Assembly: GCF_900113695.1 (NCBI RefSeq)
Contig: NZ_FOQH01000002.1
Span: 1 to 64,000, forward strand
Reading direction: 5' to 3'
DNA: 64,000 nt
Origin: Albimonas pacifica
Lineage (GTDB): Bacteria > Pseudomonadota > Alphaproteobacteria > Rhodobacterales > Rhodobacteraceae
The notes under the pieces were generated by a model. That model did not search any database and was not told where the DNA came from. It saw nothing but the letters and a program-made list of their open reading frames with translations. Within the stretch, counting starts at the first letter, position 1. Each line of letters opens with the position of its first letter. Below, piece after piece: positions 34,625 through 43,117 of this stretch. The position numbers and the translations under genes were made by a program.

Positions 34625-34866
34625 CCCGAGCCGACACCGAACAGCTGATCCGCGACCTGATCTCCGAGAACGTCGACGGCTTCGACGGCCACCAGCTCAA
34701 GGCCGACGCGCGCTTCATCGACGCCGGCATGGACAGCCTCGACCTGGCCACCGTGCTGCTCGAGGTGCAGGAGGCCACCGGCGTCACCTTCCCCGACGGC
34801 GAGGAAGAGAAATACGACAGCCTGACCAAGCTGCTCGACTACATCGAGAAGGCGCAGTCGGAATGA
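34621..34866 (+). CDS. Acyl carrier protein
   Basis: An 81-aa acidic protein read from GTG 34621. The phosphopantetheine attachment Ser lies in AGMDSLDLATVLLEVQ (DSL motif), and the four-helix ACP pattern is complete. It is coupled on both sides: GTGA with the KAS III gene and ATGA with the hydrolase gene. This strongly suggests a dedicated carrier for the operon's acyl chain rather than the fatty-acid ACP. Confidence 0.92.
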   Translation: MTRADTEQLIRDLISENVDGFDGHQLKADARFIDAGMDSLDLATVLLEVQEATGVTFPDGEEEKYDSLTKLLDYIEKAQSE

Positions 34867-35915
34867 AGGCGGCCGTCGCGGGGCAGGACGCCCCTCGCTG
34901 GCGGCGGATCGTCGACGCGGCCACGCCGGTGCTCTACGCCGAGGACGCGCCCCGCGCCGCGGTCGAGAAAGAGCTGCGCCGGATGGACGACTTCGCGGCC
35001 GCCGGCCCCAAGGGGGCGGCCCGGCCCGAGTTCCGGATCATGCACGACCTCGCCCGCTGGCGGCTGTCGGGCGAGTACGCGCCCGGCTACGAGAGCCTCA
35101 ACGAGGCGCGGCTGCAATTCTGGCACCTGGAGAAGTTCTGCCCGGTGCTCGACTTCCAGAAGCGCGTGCTGGAGGCCACCGTCGCCGACTATCCCGGGGC
35201 GGAGGGGCCGGCGAAGTTCCTGAGCATCTACCGCGGCGTCACGGGCCCGGTGGATCCGCGCTTCGACGACGTGACCCGGGACATCGTGATCTTCCGCCGG
35301 CCCGGCGCGACGCTGACGGTGATCGCCTTCTCCGGCCTGCAGGGCATGATCTCGGGCGTCGGCTTCACCATGTACGACCGGGCGGTGACCCAGAAGCTGG
35401 GCGCCAACCTGATCGTGGTGCGCGACCTCAACCGGCTGTTCTACCTCGGCGGGCTGCGCTGCTTCGGCCCGCTGGAGCAGTCGATCGAGGGCCTGCGCGG
35501 CGTGCTGGCCGAGTTCGCGGGCACCCGCATCGTCGCCGCCGGCGGCTCGGCGGGGGTGTTCGGCGCCCTTCTGATGTCGCCCGCCCTGGGCATCCGCCAC
35601 GTGGTTGCGAGCTCGGGCCCCACCTCGCTCGACATCGGCCTGAACGAGGGCGACCGCCAGCGCTACATGGCGGTGAAGGAGGCGCACGAGCGGGGCGAGG
35701 CGGCCTATCCGGACCTCGTCGCCGACGTCGTAGCCTCTGACATCGAGCGCATCGAGTTCTTCGTGGGCGGCGACCACGACTACGACCTGCGCCAGATGCG
35801 CAACATCGAGGCGAAATGCCCGGCCGTCCGTCCGCATGTGGTGGCGGGCGAGGCCTCCCACAGCGTGCTCGACAAGGTGATCGCCGACGGCTCGTATCTC
35901 GCCGCCTTCGACTGA
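34863..35915 (+). CDS. Alpha/beta-hydrolase-like protein of the KASIII-ACP operon
   Basis: A 350-aa soluble protein. The second half has an alpha/beta-hydrolase core: nucleophile elbow GGSAGVFGALLMSPALG (Ser of GxSxG-like GGSAG), a possible Asp in GGDHDYD, and a late His in AGEASHSVLDKV, in the correct order. The first ~130 residues are a helical extension I do not recognise. It is the last gene of the operon and overlaps the ACP gene by four bases. It may release or transfer the acyl chain (thioesterase or acyltransferase); this is inferred. Confidence 0.78.
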   Translation: MKAAVAGQDAPRWRRIVDAATPVLYAEDAPRAAVEKELRRMDDFAAAGPKGAARPEFRIMHDLARWRLSGEYAPGYESLNEARLQFWHLEKFCPVLDFQKRVLEATVADYPGAEGPAKFLSIYRGVTGPVDPRFDDVTRDIVIFRRPGATLTVIAFSGLQGMISGVGFTMYDRAVTQKLGANLIVVRDLNRLFYLGGLRCFGPLEQSIEGLRGVLAEFAGTRIVAAGGSAGVFGALLMSPALGIRHVVASSGPTSLDIGLNEGDRQRYMAVKEAHERGEAAYPDLVADVVASDIERIEFFVGGDHDYDLRQMRNIEAKCPAVRPHVVAGEASHSVLDKVIADGSYLAAFD

Positions 35916-35931
35916 GCCCGCCCGCGGGCGC

Positions 35932-35967
35932 GGCGCGGCCTTCGCCCCGGGGGGCGGAGGCCGCGCC
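35932..35967. terminator. Bidirectional hairpin terminator
   Basis: GGCGCGGCCT (35932-35941) pairs with AGGCCGCGCC (35958-35967), extended inward by TCGCCCC/GGGGCGG with small bulges. It lies between the converging hydrolase and M20 peptidase genes and can end transcription from both. Confidence 0.7.
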
Positions 35968-35981
35968 GGCCCGCTCCGCGC

Positions 35982-37238
35982 CTAGCCCTCCAGGAACCGC
36001 GCCCCCGAGGCCGCGATCGCGGCCGCAAGCTCGGCGAGCTCGGCGATCTCCAGCGCCTCGTCCGGGCCGCCGAGATTGCGGGGCGTGAGGCCCATGGCCA
36101 CCGTCTCGAACCCCGCCCGCCGCCACAGCCGCGCGTCCGAGCCGCCGATGCGCCCGTCGTGCCAGGCCTCGCCCAGCGCCGCGGCGGTCCCCGCGAGGCA
36201 GGCGCGCGCGATGGGGCTGCCGGCGGGGGTCCAGGTCGGCTCGTAGCGGCGCACGATCTCCATTTCCACGCCGAAGGGGGCGAGCAGGCGGCGCGCCTCC
36301 GCCTCGACCTCGGCCGTGCTCAGGCCCACGGGGATGCGCACGTCGCAGGCCGCGCGGGCGGCGTCGGGCACGAGGTTGGCCGAGATCCCCGCCTCGATCC
36401 GGCCGAGGTTCACGGTCAGGCGGCGCATGGTGCGGCGCGGCTCGGGCCCGTCTGCGCCGGCATGGGCTGCGGCCTCGTCCATCAGCCGGGCGGCCTCGGC
36501 CGGCTCCTGCAGCGCGCTCGCCTCCAGCCCGCGCAGGGCGGTCAGGGCGTCGAGCAGCCGGTCGGCGGCGTTGTCGCCGGCGTGGACATGGGCGCCGTGG
36601 GCCGAGCGGCCCTGCGCCGAGAGCTCCAGCCACAGCATCCCCTTCTCGCCCAGCCGCACGGCGCGGGGGCCGCCGGCGTCGGCCACGATCACCCCGTCCC
36701 CGCGCACCCGGGGCAGGTCGTCGATCATCGCCTGGGTTCCCAGCTCGCCCATCCGCTCCTCGTCGCCGCCGAAGGCGAGCACGATCTCGCCCGCGAAGGG
36801 GCGGGCGGCGAGCAGGCGGGCGGCCTCGATCATCGCGACCAGCCCGCCCTTCATGTCGGCCGAGCCGCGGCCGTAGAGGAGCCCGTCCGCGATCTCGCCG
36901 CCCAGGGCTGCGCGGGTCCAGCGGGCGGCGTCGCCGACGGGGTAGGTGTCGAGATGGCCGTTCAGCACCAGCCGCCGGCCGGGGCGGGCGCCGGGGATCG
37001 CGACCATCAGGTTGGTCACCGGCGCCACGGCCTCATGGAACGCGATCTCGGCGCCTGGCAGGTCGGCGAGCAGCGCGGCGCAGGCCTCGGCCATCGGGCG
37101 GGTGGCCGAGGGCGGGGTCTGGCTGTCGATGCGCACCAGCTCGGCGGTGCGGGCGGCCATGCCCTCGGCGCGGGCCGCCATCCAGGCGCGGGTCGCGGCG
37201 CCGTCGCGAGGGTCGGGGCGGGGGTCGGGGACGCTCAT
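35982..37238 (-). CDS. M20-family deacylase/peptidase (ArgE/DapE-like)
   Basis: A 418-aa dinuclear zinc amidohydrolase. Metal-site motifs are NGHLDTYPVG, GRGSADMKGG and GGDEERMGELG. The dimerisation domain lies around residues 190-310. The C-terminal ligand region reads TPRNLGGPDEALE, where many relatives have a His before the Pro-x-Glu. The start overlaps the ureohydrolase stop (ATGA), so the two are coupled. It is the last gene of the ABC-transporter operon and probably removes an acyl or amino-acyl group from the imported compound. Confidence 0.88.
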   Translation of the reverse strand: MSVPDPRPDPRDGAATRAWMAARAEGMAARTAELVRIDSQTPPSATRPMAEACAALLADLPGAEIAFHEAVAPVTNLMVAIPGARPGRRLVLNGHLDTYPVGDAARWTRAALGGEIADGLLYGRGSADMKGGLVAMIEAARLLAARPFAGEIVLAFGGDEERMGELGTQAMIDDLPRVRGDGVIVADAGGPRAVRLGEKGMLWLELSAQGRSAHGAHVHAGDNAADRLLDALTALRGLEASALQEPAEAARLMDEAAAHAGADGPEPRRTMRRLTVNLGRIEAGISANLVPDAARAACDVRIPVGLSTAEVEAEARRLLAPFGVEMEIVRRYEPTWTPAGSPIARACLAGTAAALGEAWHDGRIGGSDARLWRRAGFETVAMGLTPRNLGGPDEALEIAELAELAAAIAASGARFLEG

Positions 37239-38194
37239 GCCTCGGCCCGGGGCAGGCGGGCGCGGGCGGAGCGGATCAGCATCAGGATCTCGAAGGTCAC
37301 CGCGGCCGCGAGGAAGGCGGTCATCCCGTTCACGTCCTGCGGCGGGCTGACGGTGTTCACGTCGGCCGCCACCACGTTCAGCCCGTCCAGCGCCTTGAGC
37401 AGGTCCAGCCCCTCGCGCGAGCTCAGGCCCCCCCAGACCGGCGTGCACACTCCCGGCGCGCAGGAGGGGTCGAAGACGTCCATGTCCCACGAGAGATAGA
37501 CCGGCCGGTCGCCCAGCGTCGCCTTCAGCTCGGCCGTCACGTCGTCCTGCCCCCGCTCCAGGAACTGGGCGAGCGTGAGGGTGTTGTAGCCCAGCTCGCG
37601 CGCATGCTCGTGCACGCCCGCGCGCATCGTCGTGCCGCGCAGGCCCAGGTGCCACGAGAGCCCGGTCAGCGCCCGCTGCTCCAGCGCCACGTGGGTGAAC
37701 TGGGTCGAGGCGTCGACGGGATGGGCGGGGTCCGGGGGATAGGCGTCGGTATGGCTGTCGATGTGCAGCACCGCCAGGCCCGGATGCACCCGCGAGGCCG
37801 CGCGCACCAGCGGCAGCGAGACCGAGCCGTCGCCCCCGAAGCCCACCGGCGCCGCGCCGCGGGAGGCGAGGCGGAAGGCCGCCTCCTCGATCGCCGCGAA
37901 GCTCTCCTCGATGCGCGAGGGCGTCAGGATCACGTCTCCCGCGTCGATCACGCCCATGTCGGCGATCACGTCGAGGTCGGCGCGCTCGCTGTCGAAGCGG
38001 CGGATCAGGCCGGACTGGGCGCGGATCGCCTCCGGCCCCTGGCGCGAGCCGATGCGGAACGGGTGGATGCCGCAGTCGAAGGGGCAGCCCAGGATCGCGG
38101 CCTGCGCGCCGCGGGCGTCGGTGGAGAAGGGGGCGGACATGAAGGTCGGCGGCCCGCGGAACAGGTCGGCGTCGGGCAGGTCTTCGGGGGACAT
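37235..38194 (-). CDS. Ureohydrolase (arginase/agmatinase family)
   Basis: A 319-aa Mn-dependent ureohydrolase fold that hydrolyses guanidino compounds to urea and an amine in characterised members. Metal motifs: GGDGS (canonical GGDHS), LHIDSHTDAYPPD, and SWDMDVFDPSCAPGVCTPVWGGLS; late NTVSPPQDVNGMTAFLAA replaces the usual E-NPP. The His of the first motif is Gly here. It lies 91 bp after the permease gene and is coupled to the M20 gene, pointing to catabolism of a guanidino amino compound. Confidence 0.88.
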   Translation of the reverse strand: MSPEDLPDADLFRGPPTFMSAPFSTDARGAQAAILGCPFDCGIHPFRIGSRQGPEAIRAQSGLIRRFDSERADLDVIADMGVIDAGDVILTPSRIEESFAAIEEAAFRLASRGAAPVGFGGDGSVSLPLVRAASRVHPGLAVLHIDSHTDAYPPDPAHPVDASTQFTHVALEQRALTGLSWHLGLRGTTMRAGVHEHARELGYNTLTLAQFLERGQDDVTAELKATLGDRPVYLSWDMDVFDPSCAPGVCTPVWGGLSSREGLDLLKALDGLNVVAADVNTVSPPQDVNGMTAFLAAAVTFEILMLIRSARARLPRAEA

Positions 38195-38285
38195 GGTCGG
38201 GGCTCCGGGGCGGATCGGGAGAGGGCGGCCGGGCGCGCGCCCCGGTGCGGGGCGCGTCGCCGGGCGGCGGGCCGGCAGGGGCGGT

Positions 38286-38951
38286 TCAGCGGCGCGAGAG
38301 GCGACGCTCCCAGATGCGGATGCCCATGGCCAGCGGCCAGCAGATCAGGAAGTAGACCACCGCGATGAAGGTGAAGATCTCCAGCGGGCGGAAGATCGAG
38401 GACGACAGCTCCATGCCGCGCCGGGTGATCTCGCCGACCGAGATGACCGAGCCGAGCGAGGAATACTTGATCAGCTGCACGAAGTTGGCGGCCAGCGGCG
38501 GCAGGATCGTTCGCACCGCCTGCGGCAGGGTGATGCGCACGAAGGTCTGGAACGGCGAGAGGCCCAGCACCTGCGCCGCCTCGCGATGGCCGACGGGGAC
38601 CGACTGGATGCCGGCGCGATAGGCCTCGGCGATGAAGGCGGAGGAATAGAGCGACAGCCCGATCACCAGCGCCGTCCAGGCGTCGAGGTTGATGCCCAGC
38701 GTGATGGGCATGACGTAGTAGACCCACAGCAGCTGCACCAGGATCGGGGTGTTGCGGATCACCTCGCCCACGCTCAGCCCGATCAGGCGCAGGATCCGCC
38801 AGGGCGAGAGGTCCAGCAGCGCGATCACCAGCCCGCCCACCAGCGCCAGCGCCAGCGTGATGGCCGAGATCAGCAGCGTCTGCTGCAGGCCGCTCATCAG
38901 GAAGTCGATGTTGGCGGGAATGACGTCCCACCGGAAACTGTAGTCGCCCAT
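38286..38951 (-). CDS. Amino-acid ABC transporter permease (HisMQ type)
   Basis: A 221-aa inner-membrane protein with about five helices and the ABC EAA loop (YRAGIQSVPVGHREAAQVLGLSPFQTFVRITLPQAVRTILPPLA, in pieces), which contacts the ATPase. ISAITLALALVGGLVIALL and RNTPILVQLLWVYYVMP are typical of polar amino-acid permeases. Only one permease gene is present, so a homodimer is implied. It lies 100 bp after the binding-protein gene. Confidence 0.93.
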   Translation of the reverse strand: MGDYSFRWDVIPANIDFLMSGLQQTLLISAITLALALVGGLVIALLDLSPWRILRLIGLSVGEVIRNTPILVQLLWVYYVMPITLGINLDAWTALVIGLSLYSSAFIAEAYRAGIQSVPVGHREAAQVLGLSPFQTFVRITLPQAVRTILPPLAANFVQLIKYSSLGSVISVGEITRRGMELSSSIFRPLEIFTFIAVVYFLICWPLAMGIRIWERRLSRR

Positions 38952-39051
38952 GCGGCGGCCTCTCCGGGTTCGGGGTTCGCCGCGAGGGGCGCGGCGGTCG
39001 CGGGGCGAGGAAGGGGGGGGCGGGCGGCCTCGGCCGCCCGCCCGGCCTGCG

Positions 39052-39858
39052 TCAGGGGGCCACGATCGGGCCCAGCGCGTTCTTCTCGGCGAACTGCTGC
39101 AGCCGGCCGTCGAGCTTGATCGTCGAGACGAACAGGTTGACGTAGTTCAGCCAGATCTGGTCGCCCTGCGGCACCACGTAGGAATAGGGCGTCGGGCGCA
39201 GCGAGCCCTCGGGCTCCAGCGTGTTCACCCAGTCGAACAGCGAGGCGAGCTTCACCGAGGTCGGGTAGTCCGTCATCAGCACGTCGGCGCGCCCGGCGAT
39301 CACCTCCCCCTCGCGCGAGGCGGGCGGGGCCACGGTGATCAGCTCGGCCTTCTTGAGATAGCCGCGCATGAACGGCTCGATGTAGGAGCCCAGCGTGACC
39401 ACGACGCGCACGCCGTCCTGGTCGATGTCCTCCCAGGCCTTGATCTCGCTGTCCTTGGTGGTGACCGCGTAGATCGAGGAGACCAGGTAGGGGTCCGAGA
39501 AGGCCACCGCCTGCGCGCGCTGCAGGGTGGCGCCGATGCCGAACATGCCGATCTCGCACTTGTCGGCCTGCAGGTCGGCGATGAAGGTGCCGAAGGAGCT
39601 CTCCACGATCTCCAGCTCGACGCCCAGCTCCTTCGCCAGCTCCTTCGAGAGATCGGCGTCGATGCCCTCGATCTCGCTGGTCTGCGGGTTGCGGTAGGAG
39701 ATCGCGTAGTAGTTCGGGTACTGGCACACGCGCAGCGTCCCCGAGGAGGTGACGCGGTAGAGGCGCGAGTCCGTCTGCTGCGCGGCGGCGGGCTGCGCGG
39801 CGGCGAACCCGCCGGCGGCGACGAGGGCGGCCAGCGCCGTCTTCAGGATCTGCTTCAT
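39052..39858 (-). CDS. Amino-acid ABC transporter periplasmic binding protein (family 3)
   Basis: A 268-aa secreted protein with a signal peptide (residues 1-~26, ending PAAAQ). Ligand-pocket strands include LRVCQYPNYYAISYRNPQT, IEGIDADLSKELAKELGVELE and FGTFIADLQADKCEIGMFGIGATLQRAQAVAFSDPYL, the family-3 pattern for polar amino acids. It lies between the ATPase (49 bp upstream) and permease genes. Confidence 0.93.
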   Translation of the reverse strand: MKQILKTALAALVAAGGFAAAQPAAAQQTDSRLYRVTSSGTLRVCQYPNYYAISYRNPQTSEIEGIDADLSKELAKELGVELEIVESSFGTFIADLQADKCEIGMFGIGATLQRAQAVAFSDPYLVSSIYAVTTKDSEIKAWEDIDQDGVRVVVTLGSYIEPFMRGYLKKAELITVAPPASREGEVIAGRADVLMTDYPTSVKLASLFDWVNTLEPEGSLRPTPYSYVVPQGDQIWLNYVNLFVSTIKLDGRLQQFAEKNALGPIVAP

Positions 39859-39907
39859 GGGTCGGCTCCGTTGCGGTGGTCGGGAGGAGGAGGAGGGAGG
39901 CTTCGGC

Positions 39908-40714
39908 TCAATCCTCGAGCCGGGCGAGGAAGCGGGCGGCGCGCTCGGTCGTGGGGGCGTCGAAGAAGCTTTTCGGGGCGCCTTCCTCGACGATCTCGCC
40001 GGCGTCCATGAAGATCACGCGGGTGCAGGCGCGGCGCGCGAAGCTCATCTCGTGGGTGACGGCGAGCATGGTCATGCCCTCCTCCGCCAACTGGCGCATC
40101 ACCGCCAGGACCTCGGCCTTCAGCTCGGGGTCGAGGGCTGAGGTCGCCTCGTCGAACAGCATCAGGCGCGGCTTCATCGCCAGCGCCCGGGCGATGGCGA
40201 CGCGCTGCTGCTGACCGCCGGAGAGGCGCCCCGGGCTCGCGTCTCGCTTGTCGGAGAGACCGACCTTGGCCAGCAGCGCCTCGGCCTCGGCCACCGCCTG
40301 GTCGCGGGGCAGGCCGCGGACCCGGACCGGGGCCTCGATCACGTTGCCCAGCACGCTCATGTGCGGCCACAGGTTGAAGTGCTGGAAGACCATGCCGATG
40401 TCCGAGCGCACCGCCCGGGCCGCCCGGCGCACCGCGCCCGTCGACGCGCCCGCGGCGATGATCGTCCCGTCCATCCGGATCTCGCCGCCCGTGGGCGCCT
40501 CGAGCAGGGCGAGGCTGCGCAGCAGCGTGGTCTTGCCCGAGCCGGAGGGGCCGACGACGCAGACCACCTCGCCCGAGCGCACCCCCATCGAGACGTCGCG
40601 CAGGACCGTGTTCTCGCCGAACCGCTTGGTCAGAGCCCGCGTTTCGATCAGGGGGCCGGAGGATGCTTCAGCCGGGGGCATTCGGGCGGAACTCGCTGCT
40701 GATTCATTGGTCAT
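39908..40714 (-). CDS. Amino-acid ABC transporter ATPase (GlnQ/HisP type)
   Basis: A 268-aa ATPase. Walker A GPSGSGKTTLL, Q-loop MVFQHFNLWPHMSVLGN, signature LSGGQQQRVAIARAL, Walker B LMLFDEATSALDPEL and switch His in AVTHEMSFARR are all intact. The start is ATG 40714 (a GTG three bases earlier is also in frame). It is first in the ATPase-binding protein-permease-ureohydrolase-M20 operon and divergent from LysR. Confidence 0.94.
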   Translation of the reverse strand: MTNESAASSARMPPAEASSGPLIETRALTKRFGENTVLRDVSMGVRSGEVVCVVGPSGSGKTTLLRSLALLEAPTGGEIRMDGTIIAAGASTGAVRRAARAVRSDIGMVFQHFNLWPHMSVLGNVIEAPVRVRGLPRDQAVAEAEALLAKVGLSDKRDASPGRLSGGQQQRVAIARALAMKPRLMLFDEATSALDPELKAEVLAVMRQLAEEGMTMLAVTHEMSFARRACTRVIFMDAGEIVEEGAPKSFFDAPTTERAARFLARLED

Positions 40715-40757
40715 CACGAGTCGTTATGCATTGACCCATTCATGCCATCAAGGATAA

Positions 40758-40776
40758 ATTCTCTCCTGTCAGGAAT
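40758..40776. promoter_or_regulatory. Candidate LysR box ATTC-N11-GAAT with TCCTG-T-CAGGA inside
   Basis: In the 87-bp divergent region an outer ATTC/GAAT repeat (40758-40761 and 40773-40776) surrounds the perfect dyad TCCTGTCAGGA (40764-40774). The region is clearly more AT-rich than its surroundings. This fits a shared LTTR operator for the ABC operon and the LysR-peptidase-amidohydrolase operon. Confidence 0.5.
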
Positions 40777-40801
40777 GACGTTCCAGCCATAAGGAATTTC
40801 G

Positions 40802-41743
40802 ATGACCCTTGATCCCCGCTTGCTGGAGGCGTTCCGCACCGTGGTCGAGGCCGGCTCGGTCACCGGCGCCGCCCGGCTGCTGGGCGTCACCCAGCCCGCG
40901 GTCAGCGCCCAGATCGCGCGGCTGGAGACCCATGCCGGGTTCGAGCTGTTCGAGCGCTCCGGCGGGCGCCTGGCGATCACCTTCCGCGGCCGCCGCTTCT
41001 ACGAGGAGATCCGCACGGCGCTCGGCGCGCTGGAGCGGCTGGAGCAGGCCGCCCGCGACATCCGCTCGGGCGAGACCGAGACGCTGGTGGTCGCGGGCCA
41101 TCCCTCCGCCTCGATCTCGCTGCTGCCCGAGGTGGTGGCCCAGTTGCGCGCCCGCCGGCCGGACGCGCGCATCGTGATGCTCAACCGCACCTCCGAGGAG
41201 GTCGCCGCCGCCTTCGAGGCGGGCGCCGTGGACATCGCGGTGGCCGAATGGCCGATCCATGTGCAGGGCGTCGAGATCCGCCGTCATGCCGCCGACTGCG
41301 TGGCGATCGTCCCCGCCGGCCACCCCCTGGCCGGGGCCAAGGCGCTCGGCCCCGCCGACCTCGCCGGCCACCCGCTGGTTGGCATGTCCGAGCGCCGGCT
41401 GATCGGCCACCGGGTGCGGGAGCTGTTCGTGGAATGCGGCCTCGACTACGCCCCCGCGATCGAGAGCGAGTTCTTCGCCGCGATCTGCGGGCTGGTCGCC
41501 GCCGGCGCCGGCGTGGGCGTGGTCGACGCCTGGTCGGCGCGCACCTTCGCCTCGCTGGGGCTGGTCGCGCGCCCCTTCCGCCCGGCGCTGCGCTACGAGA
41601 TCGGCGTGTTCCGCCGCGCCTCCACCTCGCCAACCCCGCTCGCCGAGGAGCTGATGGCGCTGATCGAGCGCCGGCTGACCGGCGAGGCGCCCGCCCCCGA
41701 AGACATTCCCGAAGACATTCCCGACCCGGAGACCCCTGCATGA
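40802..41743 (+). CDS. LysR-family regulator (NocR/OccR-like context)
   Basis: A 313-aa LTTR with HTH in FRTVVEAGSVTGAARLLGVTQPAVSAQIARLETHAGFELFERSGGRL (residues ~10-57, in pieces) and a PBP2 effector domain. The C-terminus carries a tandem 12-bp duplication (GAAGACATTCCC twice, 41700-41723), giving EDIPEDIP. Divergence from an amino-acid ABC operon and its general sequence type recall regulators of opine or arginine catabolism. It overlaps the M28 peptidase gene by four bases. Confidence 0.92.
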   Translation: MTLDPRLLEAFRTVVEAGSVTGAARLLGVTQPAVSAQIARLETHAGFELFERSGGRLAITFRGRRFYEEIRTALGALERLEQAARDIRSGETETLVVAGHPSASISLLPEVVAQLRARRPDARIVMLNRTSEEVAAAFEAGAVDIAVAEWPIHVQGVEIRRHAADCVAIVPAGHPLAGAKALGPADLAGHPLVGMSERRLIGHRVRELFVECGLDYAPAIESEFFAAICGLVAAGAGVGVVDAWSARTFASLGLVARPFRPALRYEIGVFRRASTSPTPLAEELMALIERRLTGEAPAPEDIPEDIPDPETPA

Positions 41744-43017
41744 CCGACGCCCCCTTCCTCGACCGCGCCTTCGCGGCGATCTGCGACACCGGGGGCCGTC
41801 TGTGCGGATCGCCGTCCGAGCGTGCCGCGACCGCGCTGCTCAAGTCGCTGGGGCAGGAGGCGACCGGCGTCGCCGCGCGCGCCGAGCCCTTCGAATACGG
41901 CGGCTGGCGCCCGCTCGCCTGCGCCCTGACCGGCCCCGACGGCGCGCCCCTTCCGGCCCATCCGCTGGTGCGCAGCGCGCCGGGCGAGGTCGAGGCGGAG
42001 GTCATCGACCTCGGCCGTGGCGAGCCGGAGGCCTTCGCCGCCCACGCGGGCGAGATCGCCGGCCGCATCGTCCTCGTGCGCCACGAGCTGATGTTCAACC
42101 CCGGCACCATCCACCGCCGCCTCAAGTACCGCGCCGCGGTCGAGGCCGGCGCCGTGGGCTTCCTGATCGCCGGCCCCGTCGCGGGCGGCTGCGTCGCCGG
42201 CTCCTCCGGCCGGGCCCCGCAGGAGGCGGGCATCCCGGCCTTCGGCATCTCGCCCGAGGCCGCGCAGGCGCTGGCCCGCCGCGCCGCCGGCCGCCCCCGC
42301 GCGCGCCTGTCCCTGACCACCGAGGAAAGCCCCGCGACGGCCGAGAACCTGTTCTTCGACCTCCCCGGCCGGACCGACGCGCGGGTGATCCTGACCGCCC
42401 ATATCGACGGCCACGACCTGGGCGAGAGCGCCATCGACAACGCCTCCGGCCTCGCCGCCGCGCTGGAGGTCGCCCGCCGCCTGACCGCGGACCGCCCCGC
42501 GGGCGGCTGGCGGCGCGGGCTGACGCTGGCCTTCTTCAACGCCGAGGAATGGGCGCTGACCGGCTCGGCCCTGCATGTCGAGGCGATGTCGGCGGCGGAG
42601 CGGGCGCGCGTCTCGCTGGTGGCGAACCTGGATTCGCCGGTGGGGGGCATGGGCCCCGACGGCGGCCTCGCCGCCCTGACCTGCGGCATGGCGGGGATCG
42701 AGCCGATGCTGCTGGCGGCGGCCGAGGCCGAGGGCCTCGCCCTGCGCCTGCACCGGCCGTTCCAGGCGAACTCCGACCACGCCAACTTCGCGCGCGCCGG
42801 CATCCCCGCCTTCCGGCTGGTCGCGGGCTTCGGCCAGCACGAGGCGCCCGCCCGCCTGGTGCTGACCCCCCGCGACCGCCGCGACCTGGTGGACCCCGCC
42901 GAGCTGACGCGCGCCGCGGGCCTCGCCGAGCGCATCGTGCGCCACGCCCTCGACGCCCCGGCCGAGGATGCCGCCGCCTGGCGCGCCGCGGCGCCCGCGC
43001 CCGCCCCTGCGCTCTGA
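41740..43017 (+). CDS. M28-family zinc peptidase/amidohydrolase
   Basis: A 425-aa protein without a signal peptide, so cytoplasmic. A PA-like insert (residues ~100-180) is followed by the M28 catalytic domain: AHIDGHDLGESAIDNASG (His and bridging Asp), FFNAEEWALTGS (catalytic Glu and ligand Glu), ANLDSPVGG (Asp ligand) and NSDHANFARAGIPA (His ligand). It is co-expressed with LysR through an ATGA overlap and with the amidohydrolase downstream. It probably cleaves a conjugate taken up by the divergent ABC system. Confidence 0.88.
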   Translation: MTDAPFLDRAFAAICDTGGRLCGSPSERAATALLKSLGQEATGVAARAEPFEYGGWRPLACALTGPDGAPLPAHPLVRSAPGEVEAEVIDLGRGEPEAFAAHAGEIAGRIVLVRHELMFNPGTIHRRLKYRAAVEAGAVGFLIAGPVAGGCVAGSSGRAPQEAGIPAFGISPEAAQALARRAAGRPRARLSLTTEESPATAENLFFDLPGRTDARVILTAHIDGHDLGESAIDNASGLAAALEVARRLTADRPAGGWRRGLTLAFFNAEEWALTGSALHVEAMSAAERARVSLVANLDSPVGGMGPDGGLAALTCGMAGIEPMLLAAAEAEGLALRLHRPFQANSDHANFARAGIPAFRLVAGFGQHEAPARLVLTPRDRRDLVDPAELTRAAGLAERIVRHALDAPAEDAAAWRAAAPAPAPAL

Positions 43018-43117
43018 CGTCCGCCGGGCCCATCGGCCCTTGATCGGCGGCGGCGGGCGGGGACCATGGGTCCGACGCCCGCCCCATCCCCCGCATCCCC
43101 CCCGAAGGAGACCGCCC

